Assembly: GCF_014204835.1 (NCBI RefSeq)
Contig: NZ_JACHMD010000001.1
Coordinates: 2,418,001 to 2,482,000, forward strand
Reading direction: 5' to 3'
DNA: 64,000 nt
Source: Microbacterium marinum
Lineage (GTDB): Bacteria; Actinomycetota; Actinomycetes; Actinomycetales; Microbacteriaceae
In this document: piece after piece, positions 1 to 8,783 of the stretch
How positions within the stretch are numbered: position 1 is the first letter of the stretch
How the letters are laid out: each line of letters starts with the position of its first letter
Notes under the pieces: generated by a model
The model's input: only the letters and a program-made list of their open reading frames with translations
The model's database searches: none
Told to the model about the DNA's origin: nothing
Program-made: the position numbers and the translations under genes

Positions 1-1001
1 GGCCGGACCTCAGTGTCGAGGGTGTCGCGGATGGTGTTGTATCGGTCGATCTGATCTTGGACTCGTGCCGCGATGTCGGTGAGCACCGTCACGCGGTCGC
101 CATTGAGACGATCGATGTCCGCGTAGAGGTCGTCGATGCGATCGCCCACCGCGTTGTAGCTCTTGGTGGTCGCAGACAGTGCGTCGGAGACTCCCCCCGT
201 GGCGTTACGCAGAGCGGAGGCGACGGAGTCGACCGCATCGCGCCCGCTGCCGGCAGCGCCGGCGGCGTCGTTGAACGCACCTCCTGCGGCGTCGACGAGT
301 TGGGAGGCGCTGTTCACCAGGGGGATGCTGGAGTCGAAGAGGGCGGAGAACATGTCGGCGGTCTGCGCACCGGCACGCAGTTGCGTCGACAGACCGGACA
401 CACGCGCCTGGAGCCGGGCGAGCGCAGCCTGGGTGTCGTCGTCGGTGAGGTAGTCGGAGAGGGAGGAGAGCAGCCCGAGCGCGATCTCGCTGAGGGTTTG
501 GGTGAACGTCTCGGAGATCTGCGCAGACACACCGTCGGCGCCCTGGGCGGTGATCTTCGGAGCGAGGGCGTTCTTCTTCTCGTTGGTATAGAGCGCGATG
601 TCGGTGTGCTCCGCACCGTCGACGTAGAAGGTCATCATGTCGCTACTGAAGGACGGCGGAAGCACGATCGCGGCGTAGTAGGCACCCGACTTGGTGCCGT
701 CGATTGCGTCGTCTTCCGTCGTGACGACCCAGTCGAGGTCATCGTTGGCGCGCAGCGCGGACAAGACCTGTTCGCCGACGTCGATCCGGAGCGGAACCAG
801 ATCGCTTTCGTAGCCGGTGTCGGTGCTGGCGACGGCGACCTTCAAGTTGCTGGTGTTCGCGAAAGGATCCCAGCTGGCGATCACGTTGAACCAGGTGAAC
901 AGTGACGGGATGACGACGAGGCCGAAGATGACGATGCACGCCATCACATTCCGTGTCGCGTGACGCACGTCTCGCGCGACCAGCCGCAGGATGACCCTCA
1001 C
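1..1001 (-). CDS. YhgE/Pip-family membrane protein, second copy (3' end outside window)
   Basis: This is the N-terminal part (about 333 codons) of a YhgE/Pip-domain protein; the C-terminal half lies before the first base. An N-terminal membrane helix is followed by the family motif WFNVIASWDPFANT and an extracellular domain that turns into a long helical, coiled-coil-like region. The GTG start overlaps the stop of the upstream paralogue by four bases (GTGA), so the two are translationally coupled. Family members resemble phage-infection-protein and ABC-2/ESX-type export membrane proteins; the substrate is unknown. The two copies may form a heteromeric complex, which is inference. Confidence 0.85.
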   Translation of the reverse strand, partial: MRVILRLVARDVRHATRNVMACIVIFGLVVIPSLFTWFNVIASWDPFANTSNLKVAVASTDTGYESDLVPLRIDVGEQVLSALRANDDLDWVVTTEDDAIDGTKSGAYYAAIVLPPSFSSDMMTFYVDGAEHTDIALYTNEKKNALAPKITAQGADGVSAQISETFTQTLSEIALGLLSSLSDYLTDDDTQAALARLQARVSGLSTQLRAGAQTADMFSALFDSSIPLVNSASQLVDAAGGAFNDAAGAAGSGRDAVDSVASALRNATGGVSDALSATTKSYNAVGDRIDDLYADIDRLNGDRVTVLTDIAARVQDQIDRYNTIRDTLDTEVR

Positions 1002-3898
1002 GACTGCTCCCCCTTCCCCGCAGCGCGGTCGTCCTCCTGCTGAGCTACGCCTTCGCTCTCCTCCGCTTCGGCGGGCTCAACCCGGCTCGCCGCCTTCTTC
1101 GTCGTCTCGGGCGCGTCGACGTCCCGCTGGGCGGAGTCGTCAGCCTCGAGCGACGCGTCGGCTTCGGGCGCATCCTGGAACCACTTCGCCACGACATCAT
1201 CCGCGTCGTCACTGATGTGCTCATCCGCATCACCAGTGGCAGCGACGTCAGCGGAGTGACTCTCGTCGAGAGAATCACCGGAGCTGAGGTCCTCCGCGAG
1301 CAAATGCTGTGCGCCGGGAACGGACTGGCGTGCCGTGCGCGACTCCGTGGAGGCGACGGCGGCGTGCGCATCCGCGCCCCCGGCGAGGACCGCCTGATGC
1401 AGGTCGGCGTCATCAAGCCCGGCGATCTCTCCGGCTTGCGCGAAGCTCCATCTGATGTACTCGATGGCGACAAGGAATCCGATGATCAGAAGGCACCAGA
1501 GGGTTCCGATACCCAGCAGCAGCGCCTTGGCGTCCGCGAATGTCAGAGCTACCGCGGAGACCAGTGCAAGTCCCGCCAGTCCGACGATCAGCGTCGCCCG
1601 CAGCAGCACCGGGTAACGGTGAGTGAACGGCTGCGCTCGGCGGGTGAGCTCGACCCGGTATGCACGGCGATCCGAGAGCGCGCGGATGATCTCTCTCAGC
1701 CGGTAGCCCGAACCGGCGACCTGGACGTTCTCACCGATCAGCAGGTCGGTCGCGGCCACCTCGCGGTTGAACAGAATGTGGAAGCTAGCGAGCCTGCGCC
1801 GCAGGACCAGTCCGAAGAAGAATGCGAGGGCGACGAAGACGGCGAGTGTCCCGAGGAACCGCCAGTAGTGGCCGCCGTAGAACCCCGCGATCGTCTCCCG
1901 CATTGCGTCGATGCCGTAAGAGAACGGCAGCAGCGGATAGATCGCGCGGAAGAAGTCGGGCATCAGCTCGATCGGGTACAACCCCGACGCGCCCGGGATC
2001 TGCATGACTACGAGCAGGATGCACAGACCTCTCCCGACGTGCCCGAACCCGACACAGAGCGCGTAGATGATGCTCACGTACGCCAAGGCGATCAGCACAG
2101 CGGTCCCCACGAAGGCGACGGCGCTCACGGTCTGCACGCCGATGATGAGGTTGCCGATCGAGACCACCAGCGCCTGCCCGACGGCGAGCAGCGCGAACAG
2201 GCCGAAACGTCCCAGGTAGGCCTCTCGGACCGTGACTCCCTCGACGCCTTCCGTATCGACCTCGATCTTGAAGATCACCATCAGCACGAACGCGCCGATC
2301 CAGAGGGACAGGTTCGTGAACAGCGCCGCCATCGCAGACCCGTAGGAGGACACCGGAAACATCATCTGCTCGTCGACAGCGACCGGCGAGGCGGTGAAAC
2401 GGGCGATGTCGTCCGGGTTCAGTCCGGTGATCGTGCCGAGGGCATCCCACTCCGCCGCGGCGGCGACCGCTTCGATATCGGTACGAGCCGTCTGCAGATT
2501 CGACTCGATGCTCGTGATGTCGGCGTCGAAGCTGTCGAGCGCCGTCGAGGTGGATGCCAGCTGCGAATCCGCGCTGCGCAGTACATCCCCGACCTGGGTG
2601 AGGACCTGTCTCTGCGAGGCAACCGCGGCCGAAAATTCTCCCGCACTCGAGGACAGCCGCGCCATCGCACTGTTCAGCGCCGGAAGGTTCTCGGTCAGCA
2701 CCGTCCGCAGATCAGATGCCGCAGTCTGCGTACCCTGGGCCGCCTCGTCGAGGGCATCCGAAGCCGCCTGCAGCCCCTCGACGGCGTCTGAAGTGCCGGT
2801 GCTCAACTGCGACAGATCCGCGACGAGTTGCTGATCTGCAGCGTTCCGCTCCTGCAGTGCCTCGATCACCCCGGACAGACGCTGCGCCGTCTCAGGATCG
2901 AGATCGGCGTCATCGAGCAAAGCCTGCACCTGTGCGATCGCGGCCTCGTTCGCCTCGAGGACGGTCTCGACGTCGCCGATCGCCGTGTCCACCCGTAGCC
3001 GTGCAGAAGTCAGAGCTTCCGTCACCTGACTGACCGAGGAGTTCGCGGAGGCAGAGGCCTCCGCGAACAGCGACGTGCCTGTGAGGTACGCGGCCGTCGC
3101 GGCATCGGCGAACTCGATCACCTGGTCCTGTGCTTCGGCGATGATCGACCGTGCTTCCCCAGCGGCCTTCTGAACGTCCGCCAGCGTCGAATCGACATCC
3201 GTGAGCGTGTCGCGGGCATCGGACAGCGTCACTCGGGAACCGGCGATTCGATTCTGGAGGTCGGTGATGCTGTCCCGCGCCGATGCCAGCGACTGCGAAG
3301 TGCTGTCGAAGGCGTTCAGCGCGTTGTCTTTCGCCGTCAGCAACCGCGACTCCACGCCGTCCCCCGCGTCCCGCACCGCGTCTGTCGCGGCCTCGGCGAC
3401 TTGCTCGGTGAAGGCAGCCGTGATCTGCCGATCGAGCTGGGACGCGCCGACGTCAGTGATCTTCGGCGCGATCGCGCTGGCCTTCTCGTTGACGTAGTAC
3501 TGCAGCGCCGGCTGGGTGAACTCTCCGCTGGTGATGCTGAGGAGATCCTCACTGAAGTCTGCAGGGATGACGATGGCCGCGTACACGTCGCCGCGCTTGA
3601 CCTCCTCCATGGCCTCCTGCTCGCCCATGAAGACCCAGCCGAGCTGATCATTCTCCTCAAGCTGCTTGCTGACCTGATCACCCACGTTCAGCGAGCCGGT
3701 GAGGTCCGAGGATGCACCCTCATCGAGATTGGCCACCGCGACGTCGATGTTCTCGGTGTTCGCGTACGGGTCCCAGAACGCGTTGATGTTGAACCACGCG
3801 TACAACGCCGGAGTGATCAGCACGCCGATCACGATGATCCATGTCTTCCGGACACGGATCAGTCGGGTGACGTCCCTCCTGAAAATCCGCCAGCTCAT
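998..3898 (-). CDS. YhgE/Pip-family membrane protein, first copy
   Basis: The 966-residue product starts MSWRIFRRDVTRLIRVRK, followed by a membrane helix and the family motif WFNINAFWDPYANT. A long region of helical heptad-like sequence (about residues 190-540) follows, then a cluster of membrane helices (about 560-840) resembling an ABC-2-type permease, and an acidic, Asp/Glu/Ala-rich cytoplasmic tail of about 85 residues. The ATG chosen has a GAGGTG ribosome-binding site just upstream; an in-frame ATG 40 codons earlier would run through the promoter and operator and was not used. It is divergent from a TetR regulator and coupled to a second YhgE gene. The acidic tail is not part of the core family. 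The function is probably export or cell-envelope related; no substrate can be assigned. Confidence 0.9.
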   Translation of the reverse strand: MSWRIFRRDVTRLIRVRKTWIIVIGVLITPALYAWFNINAFWDPYANTENIDVAVANLDEGASSDLTGSLNVGDQVSKQLEENDQLGWVFMGEQEAMEEVKRGDVYAAIVIPADFSEDLLSITSGEFTQPALQYYVNEKASAIAPKITDVGASQLDRQITAAFTEQVAEAATDAVRDAGDGVESRLLTAKDNALNAFDSTSQSLASARDSITDLQNRIAGSRVTLSDARDTLTDVDSTLADVQKAAGEARSIIAEAQDQVIEFADAATAAYLTGTSLFAEASASANSSVSQVTEALTSARLRVDTAIGDVETVLEANEAAIAQVQALLDDADLDPETAQRLSGVIEALQERNAADQQLVADLSQLSTGTSDAVEGLQAASDALDEAAQGTQTAASDLRTVLTENLPALNSAMARLSSSAGEFSAAVASQRQVLTQVGDVLRSADSQLASTSTALDSFDADITSIESNLQTARTDIEAVAAAAEWDALGTITGLNPDDIARFTASPVAVDEQMMFPVSSYGSAMAALFTNLSLWIGAFVLMVIFKIEVDTEGVEGVTVREAYLGRFGLFALLAVGQALVVSIGNLIIGVQTVSAVAFVGTAVLIALAYVSIIYALCVGFGHVGRGLCILLVVMQIPGASGLYPIELMPDFFRAIYPLLPFSYGIDAMRETIAGFYGGHYWRFLGTLAVFVALAFFFGLVLRRRLASFHILFNREVAATDLLIGENVQVAGSGYRLREIIRALSDRRAYRVELTRRAQPFTHRYPVLLRATLIVGLAGLALVSAVALTFADAKALLLGIGTLWCLLIIGFLVAIEYIRWSFAQAGEIAGLDDADLHQAVLAGGADAHAAVASTESRTARQSVPGAQHLLAEDLSSGDSLDESHSADVAATGDADEHISDDADDVVAKWFQDAPEADASLEADDSAQRDVDAPETTKKAASRVEPAEAEESEGVAQQEDDRAAGKGEQS

Positions 3899-3910
3899 CC
3901 GCACCTCGCA

Positions 3911-3939
3911 AGCATACGCAATTTGCACAGCTCTGTGCA
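3911..3939 (-). promoter_or_regulatory. Candidate promoter and TetR-type operator of the YhgE pair
   Basis: On the minus strand a -35 TGCACA and a -10 TATGCT are separated by 17 bases. The -35 and spacer are covered by an inverted repeat, TGCACAG-CT-CTGTGCA on the plus strand (3924-3939), with seven perfect base pairs per arm. A regulator bound there would block the promoter. The divergent TetR gene is the obvious candidate regulator; this is inference from position. Confidence 0.45.
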
Positions 3940-3983
3940 CGTTAACGACGAAACGTCTCGCCGACCATCCGCGCGGGGCCTCC

Positions 3984-4013
3984 TTGCCGTGTGCAAAAAA
4001 CTGAGTACGCTCA
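3984..4013 (+). promoter_or_regulatory. Candidate promoter and operator of the TetR gene
   Basis: A TTGCCG hexamer and a TACGCT hexamer stand 16 bases apart. The second lies inside the near-palindrome TGAGTACGCTCA (4002-4013), a shape common for TetR operators. Transcription would start close to an in-frame GTG at 4019, so a leaderless transcript with a longer N-terminus is possible. Confidence 0.35.
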
Positions 4014-4072
4014 TTCATGTGAACGGGTTGTGCCAGCCGTCAGAGCTTGGACGGGCTTCGGGCGTCGGGGAG

Positions 4073-4723
4073 ATGGAACCCCGCCGCGAGCAGAACATGC
4101 GACTCAAGCGGGAGCGGATCTTTCGCGTCGCGTCTGATTTCTTGCGCGCGCGGGGATTCTCCGCGGTGACGACGCAGGAGGTGTCCGCGGCGGCCGGAGT
4201 CGCGGCGGGCACACTCTTCCGCTACGCCGCGACGAAGAGTGAGTTGCTGCTCATGGTCTACAACGAGGCACTCCGGTCGTCGATAGCTGACGGCGCCGCG
4301 CGTGCGGCGTTGATGGCGGATCCTGCCGACGCGGTATTCACTCGCCTGCGCCCGCTCGTCGCCGCCGCTGCCCGAGAGCCGGAGAACAGTGCTGCGTACC
4401 AGCGCGAGCTGCTGTTCGGCCCTCATGAGGCGAAGTTCCGGGCCGAGGGCATGGCTTTGATCCTCGCGCTCGAGGCATCGCTGTCTGACACGTTGCGCCG
4501 TGCCGCGCCGACCCTCAGCGACGGGGAGGCACGGGTCGCAGGGTCGGCGCTGTTCGCCGTCACTCACCTCGCGATCGCCCGGATGACGGCTTCCGGCATC
4601 CCCGAGGCTGACGCGATCGACGACCTCAGACGTCAGGTCACCCACATCGTGACCGGCGCGCTGCAACACACCCCGGCGGCCCGATCGGCCGCGCGAGAAG
4701 AAATGAAGGAGACAGAACAATGA
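4073..4723 (+). CDS. TetR/AcrR-family transcriptional regulator
   Basis: The 216-residue protein has a TetR-type helix-turn-helix near the N-terminus (TQEVSAAAGVAAGTLFRYAATKSELL) and an all-helical ligand-binding remainder. The start is uncertain: ATG at 4073, ATG at 4097 and a leaderless GTG at 4019 are all in frame. The ATG at 4073 was chosen because GGGGAG precedes it, although the spacing is poor. The stop overlaps the start of the next gene (ATGA). The divergent YhgE pair and the downstream dehydrogenase are likely targets. The ligand may be an acyl-CoA or a lipophilic compound, judging only from the dehydrogenase neighbour. Confidence 0.85.
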   Translation: MEPRREQNMRLKRERIFRVASDFLRARGFSAVTTQEVSAAAGVAAGTLFRYAATKSELLLMVYNEALRSSIADGAARAALMADPADAVFTRLRPLVAAAAREPENSAAYQRELLFGPHEAKFRAEGMALILALEASLSDTLRRAAPTLSDGEARVAGSALFAVTHLAIARMTASGIPEADAIDDLRRQVTHIVTGALQHTPAARSAAREEMKETEQ

Positions 4724-5577
4724 GCAACATCACACACGTGACCGTCCTGGGGACAGGGGTCCTCGGCAGCCAGATCGCATTTCAGACCGCCTTCAGCGGC
4801 TTCCAGGTCACCGCATATGACATCAGCGACGACGTAATCGCGGCAGCCGAGGCGCGTTTCGATGCTCTCGTCACCGCCTACAAGGAGGACGGAGTCGCAG
4901 GAGCGTCCGAGGGAAAGGCCGACGAGGCGCTGAGCCGCATCCGATTCTCCTCCGACCTCGCCGAGGCTGTCGCGGACGCGGATCTGGTCATCGAGGCGAT
5001 CCCCGAGGTGCTTTCCATCAAGCAGGACACCTACCGCAAGCTCGGAGAGCTCGCACCTGAGAAGACCATCTTCGCGACCAACTCGTCGACACTCCTGCCC
5101 AGCGACCTCAAAGACTCCACCGGACGCCCCGCCAAGTTCCTCGCGCTGCACTTCGCGAACCGGGTCTGGAAGTTCAATACCGCCGAGGTGATGGGCACCG
5201 CCGACACCGATCCGGCCGTCTTCGACGAGGTCGTGGCCTTCGCAGGCGACATCGGCATGGTTCCGATTCCCGTGCACAAGGAGAAGTCCGGCTATGTGCT
5301 CAACTCGCTGCTGGTGCCGTTCCTCAACGCCGGGTTCACACTCGCCGCGGGCGGATTCGCCGAACCAAAAGACATCGACAACGTGTGGCGGATCGGCACG
5401 GGAGCGCCGATGGGTCCCTTCCAGATCACCGACATCATCGGCCTGACCACGCCGTACAACATCCTCGCCCACGGCGGAGAGAAGGATCAGACGCTCGCGG
5501 CCTGGCTCAAGAGCGAGTACATCGACCACGGCAAGCTCGGCGTCGCCACCGGCGAGGGCTTCTACACCTACAACTGA
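4720..5577 (+). CDS. 3-hydroxyacyl-CoA dehydrogenase (short type)
   Basis: The 285-residue cytosolic enzyme probably oxidises 3-hydroxyacyl-CoA with NAD. The N-terminal Rossmann motif GTGVLG follows the first strand, with an Asp (YDIS) at the end of the second strand as in NAD-dependent members. The catalytic His lies in LHFANRVW (usual family form HFxNP) and the partner Glu in NTAEVMG. The C-terminal helical domain contains GPFQITDIIGL and ends in GEGFYTYN, the usual end of the family. The gene is translationally coupled to tetR and has its own AAGGAGA site. The HFAN variant suggests a subfamily distinct from standard beta-oxidation enzymes, so the natural substrate is open. Confidence 0.9.
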   Translation: MSNITHVTVLGTGVLGSQIAFQTAFSGFQVTAYDISDDVIAAAEARFDALVTAYKEDGVAGASEGKADEALSRIRFSSDLAEAVADADLVIEAIPEVLSIKQDTYRKLGELAPEKTIFATNSSTLLPSDLKDSTGRPAKFLALHFANRVWKFNTAEVMGTADTDPAVFDEVVAFAGDIGMVPIPVHKEKSGYVLNSLLVPFLNAGFTLAAGGFAEPKDIDNVWRIGTGAPMGPFQITDIIGLTTPYNILAHGGEKDQTLAAWLKSEYIDHGKLGVATGEGFYTYN

Positions 5578-5716
5578 CCCCCCAGCCGCAGCAGAACGAG
5601 CACTCCACGAGAGGACGTCGGAGCCCGACCCATCACCTCACCCTTGGTGTCCGGCAAACCCGGTCAGACTCCGGCGCTGCGGAGGGGTACTGAGGCCCCA
5701 ATACAGACGACGCCTG

Positions 5717-6604
5717 TCAGGGCAGCGTCGGAGTCCAGTCGGGTTCGGGTGCGGACGCTGTGTTGGTCGAACCGGAGGAGGTGTACGTGACCCCGTCGAG
5801 GAAGAGCTCCACGGTGTAGCTGAGGTCATCCGTGTCGCCGAGGGAGGTGACCTGCGCTGCCGTGAGCGGGGCGTGGAGGGTGAGGTCGCCGAGTTGGTCG
5901 CACGCCCACGCCGGGGTGAACAGCTCCACTGTCGCCTCCCCGTCGCTTCCCTCGAGAGTGACGGTGGCTTTCACAGCTGTGAGGGGCGTCTCCACGCCGA
6001 GGAGTCCGAGGGTGACAGACCCGTCGCGTCCGTCGGCGTAGGCGGTGATGTCGAGGTAGCTGGCGGCGGGCTCGTCGACATCGGTCTTCGTCGTCCATTC
6101 GACGTACGCTCGCGAAGCACCCACGGTCCCGCCGAACGGCAGGCTGGGGCCACTGCCCGCGATGAGCCACAGCGCGTATGTGCCGGCGGCCGACCGGTTC
6201 GAGACCTTCCACCACCCATTCCCGAGATCGGTGACTTCGGGCTCCCGGCTCTCCGGGCCGCATCCCACGGGATCTCCGCCGCGCTGCTCGGCGTAGAGCG
6301 TCCAGCCGTCCTGCCGGACGAAGACGTAGAGCTCGTCGCCGCTGATCGCGGGGGTGCCGTCGGGCATGCCCTCGTACCCTGCTTCTTCGGTGAGAGATTC
6401 GAGGTGCAGCTCGGTGTCGGCGGTACGCACGATGAGGTCGTCTGGTCCGGGGGTGCCGGCGGTCTCCGTTGCTGCCGGAGTGGGGACTTCCTCCGGAGCG
6501 CGTTCGATGTTCTTCGGTCCCGTGGAGATGCAGCCGGCGAGCGCGACCGCGCTGACGGAGGCCATGACGATGAGGGCGGCCTTGCGGATGCTGCGGTGCG
6601 TCAC
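5717..6604 (-). CDS. Secreted lipoprotein of unknown function
   Basis: The 295-residue product has a lipoprotein signal: a basic start (THRSIRKA), a hydrophobic stretch and the lipobox ALAGC with Cys at residue 25. A Thr/Pro/Glu-rich linker follows, then an exported domain rich in beta-strand patterns with no motif I recognise. The GTG start is preferred over an ATG nine codons earlier because GGGGGAG stands eight bases before it. It sits alone between the fatty-acid dehydrogenase gene and a tRNA gene. The role is unknown; the outer face of the membrane is the expected location. Confidence 0.82.
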   Translation of the reverse strand: MTHRSIRKAALIVMASVSAVALAGCISTGPKNIERAPEEVPTPAATETAGTPGPDDLIVRTADTELHLESLTEEAGYEGMPDGTPAISGDELYVFVRQDGWTLYAEQRGGDPVGCGPESREPEVTDLGNGWWKVSNRSAAGTYALWLIAGSGPSLPFGGTVGASRAYVEWTTKTDVDEPAASYLDITAYADGRDGSVTLGLLGVETPLTAVKATVTLEGSDGEATVELFTPAWACDQLGDLTLHAPLTAAQVTSLGDTDDLSYTVELFLDGVTYTSSGSTNTASAPEPDWTPTLP

Positions 6605-6647
6605 TGTCGTCTCCCCCGGTTGTGGCCTCACCGTATCGCGATGAAAG

Positions 6648-6684
6648 CGAGAAGGGCACCGGCGCGAAGCCAGTGCCCTTCTCG
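6648..6684 (-). terminator. Intrinsic terminator after tRNA-Pro
   Basis: A perfect 12-bp inverted repeat (CGAGAAGGGCAC and GTGCCCTTCTCG) with a 13-base loop is followed on the minus strand by CTTTC. It lies 31 bases after the tRNA 3' end and before the start of the lipoprotein gene. Confidence 0.7.
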
Positions 6685-6715
6685 TTTCTCGACCGCTTTG
6701 CTCACGCCCCTCCGG

Positions 6716-6789
<74 letters not shown>

Positions 6790-7060
6790 GACGTCGTCCT
6801 CGCGGACAACTCCCCTACTCTACCCGGTCCGCAGGCGCGGCGCGAACCGGCCCAGCCCGCGTCGGCGGCCCCCACCGGAGGCGGCGACGGCGCCAGCTGC
6901 TGGTGTCAGTGGTGGACGCTGGCGCCGAAGGATTTCGACGCCGCCACGCGTCGATACCGCCGCGCGCAGATTCTCGCCGGCGGCTGACCGTTCTACGATG
7001 GGGCGATCCGTTCCGCCCGCCGTCGAACCACCAACCGACGCCCCGACAGAGAGGACGACC

Positions 7061-7417
7061 ATGCCGGATGCCGTTCGCGCCGACTCCTGGCTGTGGGCCG
7101 TCCGCGTCTACAAGACCCGCTCGGCCGCCACCACGGCGTGCCGAGCCGGTCACGTACGGGTGAACGGGGAGAAGGCGAAAGCCGCCCAGCAGGTCCGCGT
7201 CGGCGACGACGTGCGCATTCGGATCGCCGGGTTCGACCGGATCCTCGTGGTGCGTCAGCTCCTCACGAAGCGGGTCAGTGCGCCGCTTGCTGCCGCGGCC
7301 GCCGACGACCGCACGCCGGCCCGCGAACCCGTCGCACAGCTGGCCGTTCGCGATCGGGGCGCCGGACGGCCGACCAAACGCGAACGACGCGACATCGAAC
7401 GTCTCCGCGGCCGCTGA
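7061..7417 (+). CDS. S4-domain RNA-binding protein (Hsp15-like)
   Basis: The 118-residue protein consists mainly of one S4 RNA-binding domain: DSWLWAVRVYKTRSAATTAC, then AGHVRVNGEKAKAAQQVRVGD, followed by a basic C-terminal tail (GRPTKRERRDIERLRGR). Hsp15-type proteins bind 50S subunits carrying a peptidyl-tRNA. The ATG was chosen because GAGAGGACG precedes it; upstream sequence in the same frame runs into the tRNA gene on the other strand. It ends four bases from the stop of a convergent gene. Confidence 0.9.
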   Translation: MPDAVRADSWLWAVRVYKTRSAATTACRAGHVRVNGEKAKAAQQVRVGDDVRIRIAGFDRILVVRQLLTKRVSAPLAAAAADDRTPAREPVAQLAVRDRGAGRPTKRERRDIERLRGR

Positions 7418-7420
7418 CGA

Positions 7421-7817
7421 TCATCCCTGACGGCGGTTGAGGGAGCGGCGCACGACGACATCGACCACGGTGACCAGCGACGCCGTCACGGCGTAGACCA
7501 GCAGATCCCGCGGATCGAAGACCGTCCCGAAGACGAGAACGATCGGCGGCCACTCCCCCGCCCACCGCAGCGGCCAGCCGCTGAGCTGAAAGCTTTCGAC
7601 CGCGACGCACCACGCCAGGACGACGGCGCCCACCACCCACGGCGACAGCCGCGGCAGCAGCGCGACGAGGCCGCCCCAGACCGCGACCACGTACAGGGCG
7701 TCGCCCGCGATGTCGGAGGCGGCACCAGCCGGCGCCGAGATGGACGACCAGACCGGATGCCACCGCCGCGGCGGCCCCGACGATCCGCCGTGTCACCGCT
7801 GATCGGTCACGACTCAT
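7421..7817 (-). pseudogene. DUF2809-type membrane protein gene, frameshifted
   Basis: Two reading frames together give one DUF2809-like protein of about 131 residues. The first (from ATG at 7817) encodes MSRDRSAVTRRIVG and a hydrophobic helix ending VVHLGAG. The second, shifted by one base at about 7724-7730, continues GAASDIAGDALYVVAVW and carries the conserved C-terminal part with SFQL and TVFDPRDLLVYA. Removing one T (minus strand) in GGCTGGTGCC restores a continuous frame. The gene follows the NUDIX-NYN gene after a four-base gap. It is either a true inactivation or a sequencing error. A shorter protein from GTG at 7690 would lack the first membrane helix. Confidence 0.7.
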
Positions 7818-7821
7818 CGGC

Positions 7822-8721
7822 TCAGAGTCGGTCACGCAGCCACGACACCGGACGGACGGCGGCCCCGACGGCGTCGACACGGTCCGCGAGACCACGATCG
7901 CTCGTGACCAGGATCACCTGTTCGCCGCGCGCGACACGCGTTTCCGCCTCGGCGACGAGCGCATCGTCACCCGAACCCTCGGCCCGGACGACTTCGACAC
8001 GGCGATGAGCGTCGGCCGCGCTGCGCGCGTCGCCCTCGAGCACGGCGACGACGACCGGGTGCCACGTGGTCCCCGGGAGGGACAACTCGTCGGCGGGCAG
8101 TCCGGCATCGATGACCGCATCGAGCCGGTCGAGCAGCCGCTCCGCAGCGCCTGGACGATCCCGCCACCAGCCGTCGGGCACGGATCCGATGACGTTCGCA
8201 GCATCGACGATGATCGTGACTCGGGTGGACAGCGCCTCGCGCAGCGCTGGCCAAGAGGCCGCGAAGCCGGGATGGAGCGGAAGCTCATCGACGCGGTCCA
8301 CCGGCACCCACTCGAGCGCGTTGCTCTCGGGGTCGGCGATGACCGGCTCGAACGGGGTCGTGACGGTCGCCACCAGCGTCGAGTACGACCAGATGCCGAG
8401 GTTGAGCACGCTCGTGAACAGGGGCGCGAGCACGCCGTCGGGCACGCCGGCCTCCTCCTGCGACTCGCGGATGGCGGCGGCGGCAGCGGACTCACCCTCG
8501 TGGCGTGCGCCGCCGGGGATCCCCCAGGTGCCGCCGAAGTGACTCCACGACACCCGATGCTGCAGCAGCACACCCCGCTCGGGATCGTGCGCGAGCAGCC
8601 CTGCAGCGCCGAAACGGCCCCAGTACTTCTCCCCAGTGGGCGCGACGACCCACGCATCGCCGGGATCGCGGGGGCCGGCCGGACGCCGCGGCTCACCGGG
8701 AGCGGGAGGGTGGATGGTCAC
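7822..8721 (-). CDS. NUDIX hydrolase fused to a NYN/PIN-like domain
   Basis: The 299-residue protein has two parts. Residues 30-160 are a NUDIX domain with the box G71-x5-E77-x7-R85-E86-SQ-E89-E90-x-G92, in which the usual hydrophobic residue after RE is Ser. Residues 167-299 look like a NYN/PIN-type nuclease domain: VTIIVDAANVIGS with Asp173 and Asn176, and later VTSDRGLADRV with another conserved Asp. A nucleotide or RNA-cap-like substrate processed by both domains is possible but unproven. It starts with GTG behind GAGG, 62 bases after der, and is probably the last intact gene of the der transcript. Assignment of the C-terminal domain is by motif only. Confidence 0.83.
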   Translation of the reverse strand: MTIHPPAPGEPRRPAGPRDPGDAWVVAPTGEKYWGRFGAAGLLAHDPERGVLLQHRVSWSHFGGTWGIPGGARHEGESAAAAAIRESQEEAGVPDGVLAPLFTSVLNLGIWSYSTLVATVTTPFEPVIADPESNALEWVPVDRVDELPLHPGFAASWPALREALSTRVTIIVDAANVIGSVPDGWWRDRPGAAERLLDRLDAVIDAGLPADELSLPGTTWHPVVVAVLEGDARSAADAHRRVEVVRAEGSGDDALVAEAETRVARGEQVILVTSDRGLADRVDAVGAAVRPVSWLRDRL

Positions 8722-8783
8722 CCGTCCACCCTCTCACGCAGCCGCACGCGAGGACGCGGCATGCGTCACGGGAGGGAACAGGA

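Noticed and set aside
1217..2791. A 524-codon plus-strand frame opposite the first YhgE gene
   Set aside because: The minus-strand product has family motifs and membrane helices; the plus-strand product is a charged antisense sequence.
7421..7817. Programmed frameshift as explanation for the split DUF2809 gene
   Set aside because: No slippery heptamer or downstream stimulatory structure is evident at the shift point; a simple one-base insertion is a better explanation.
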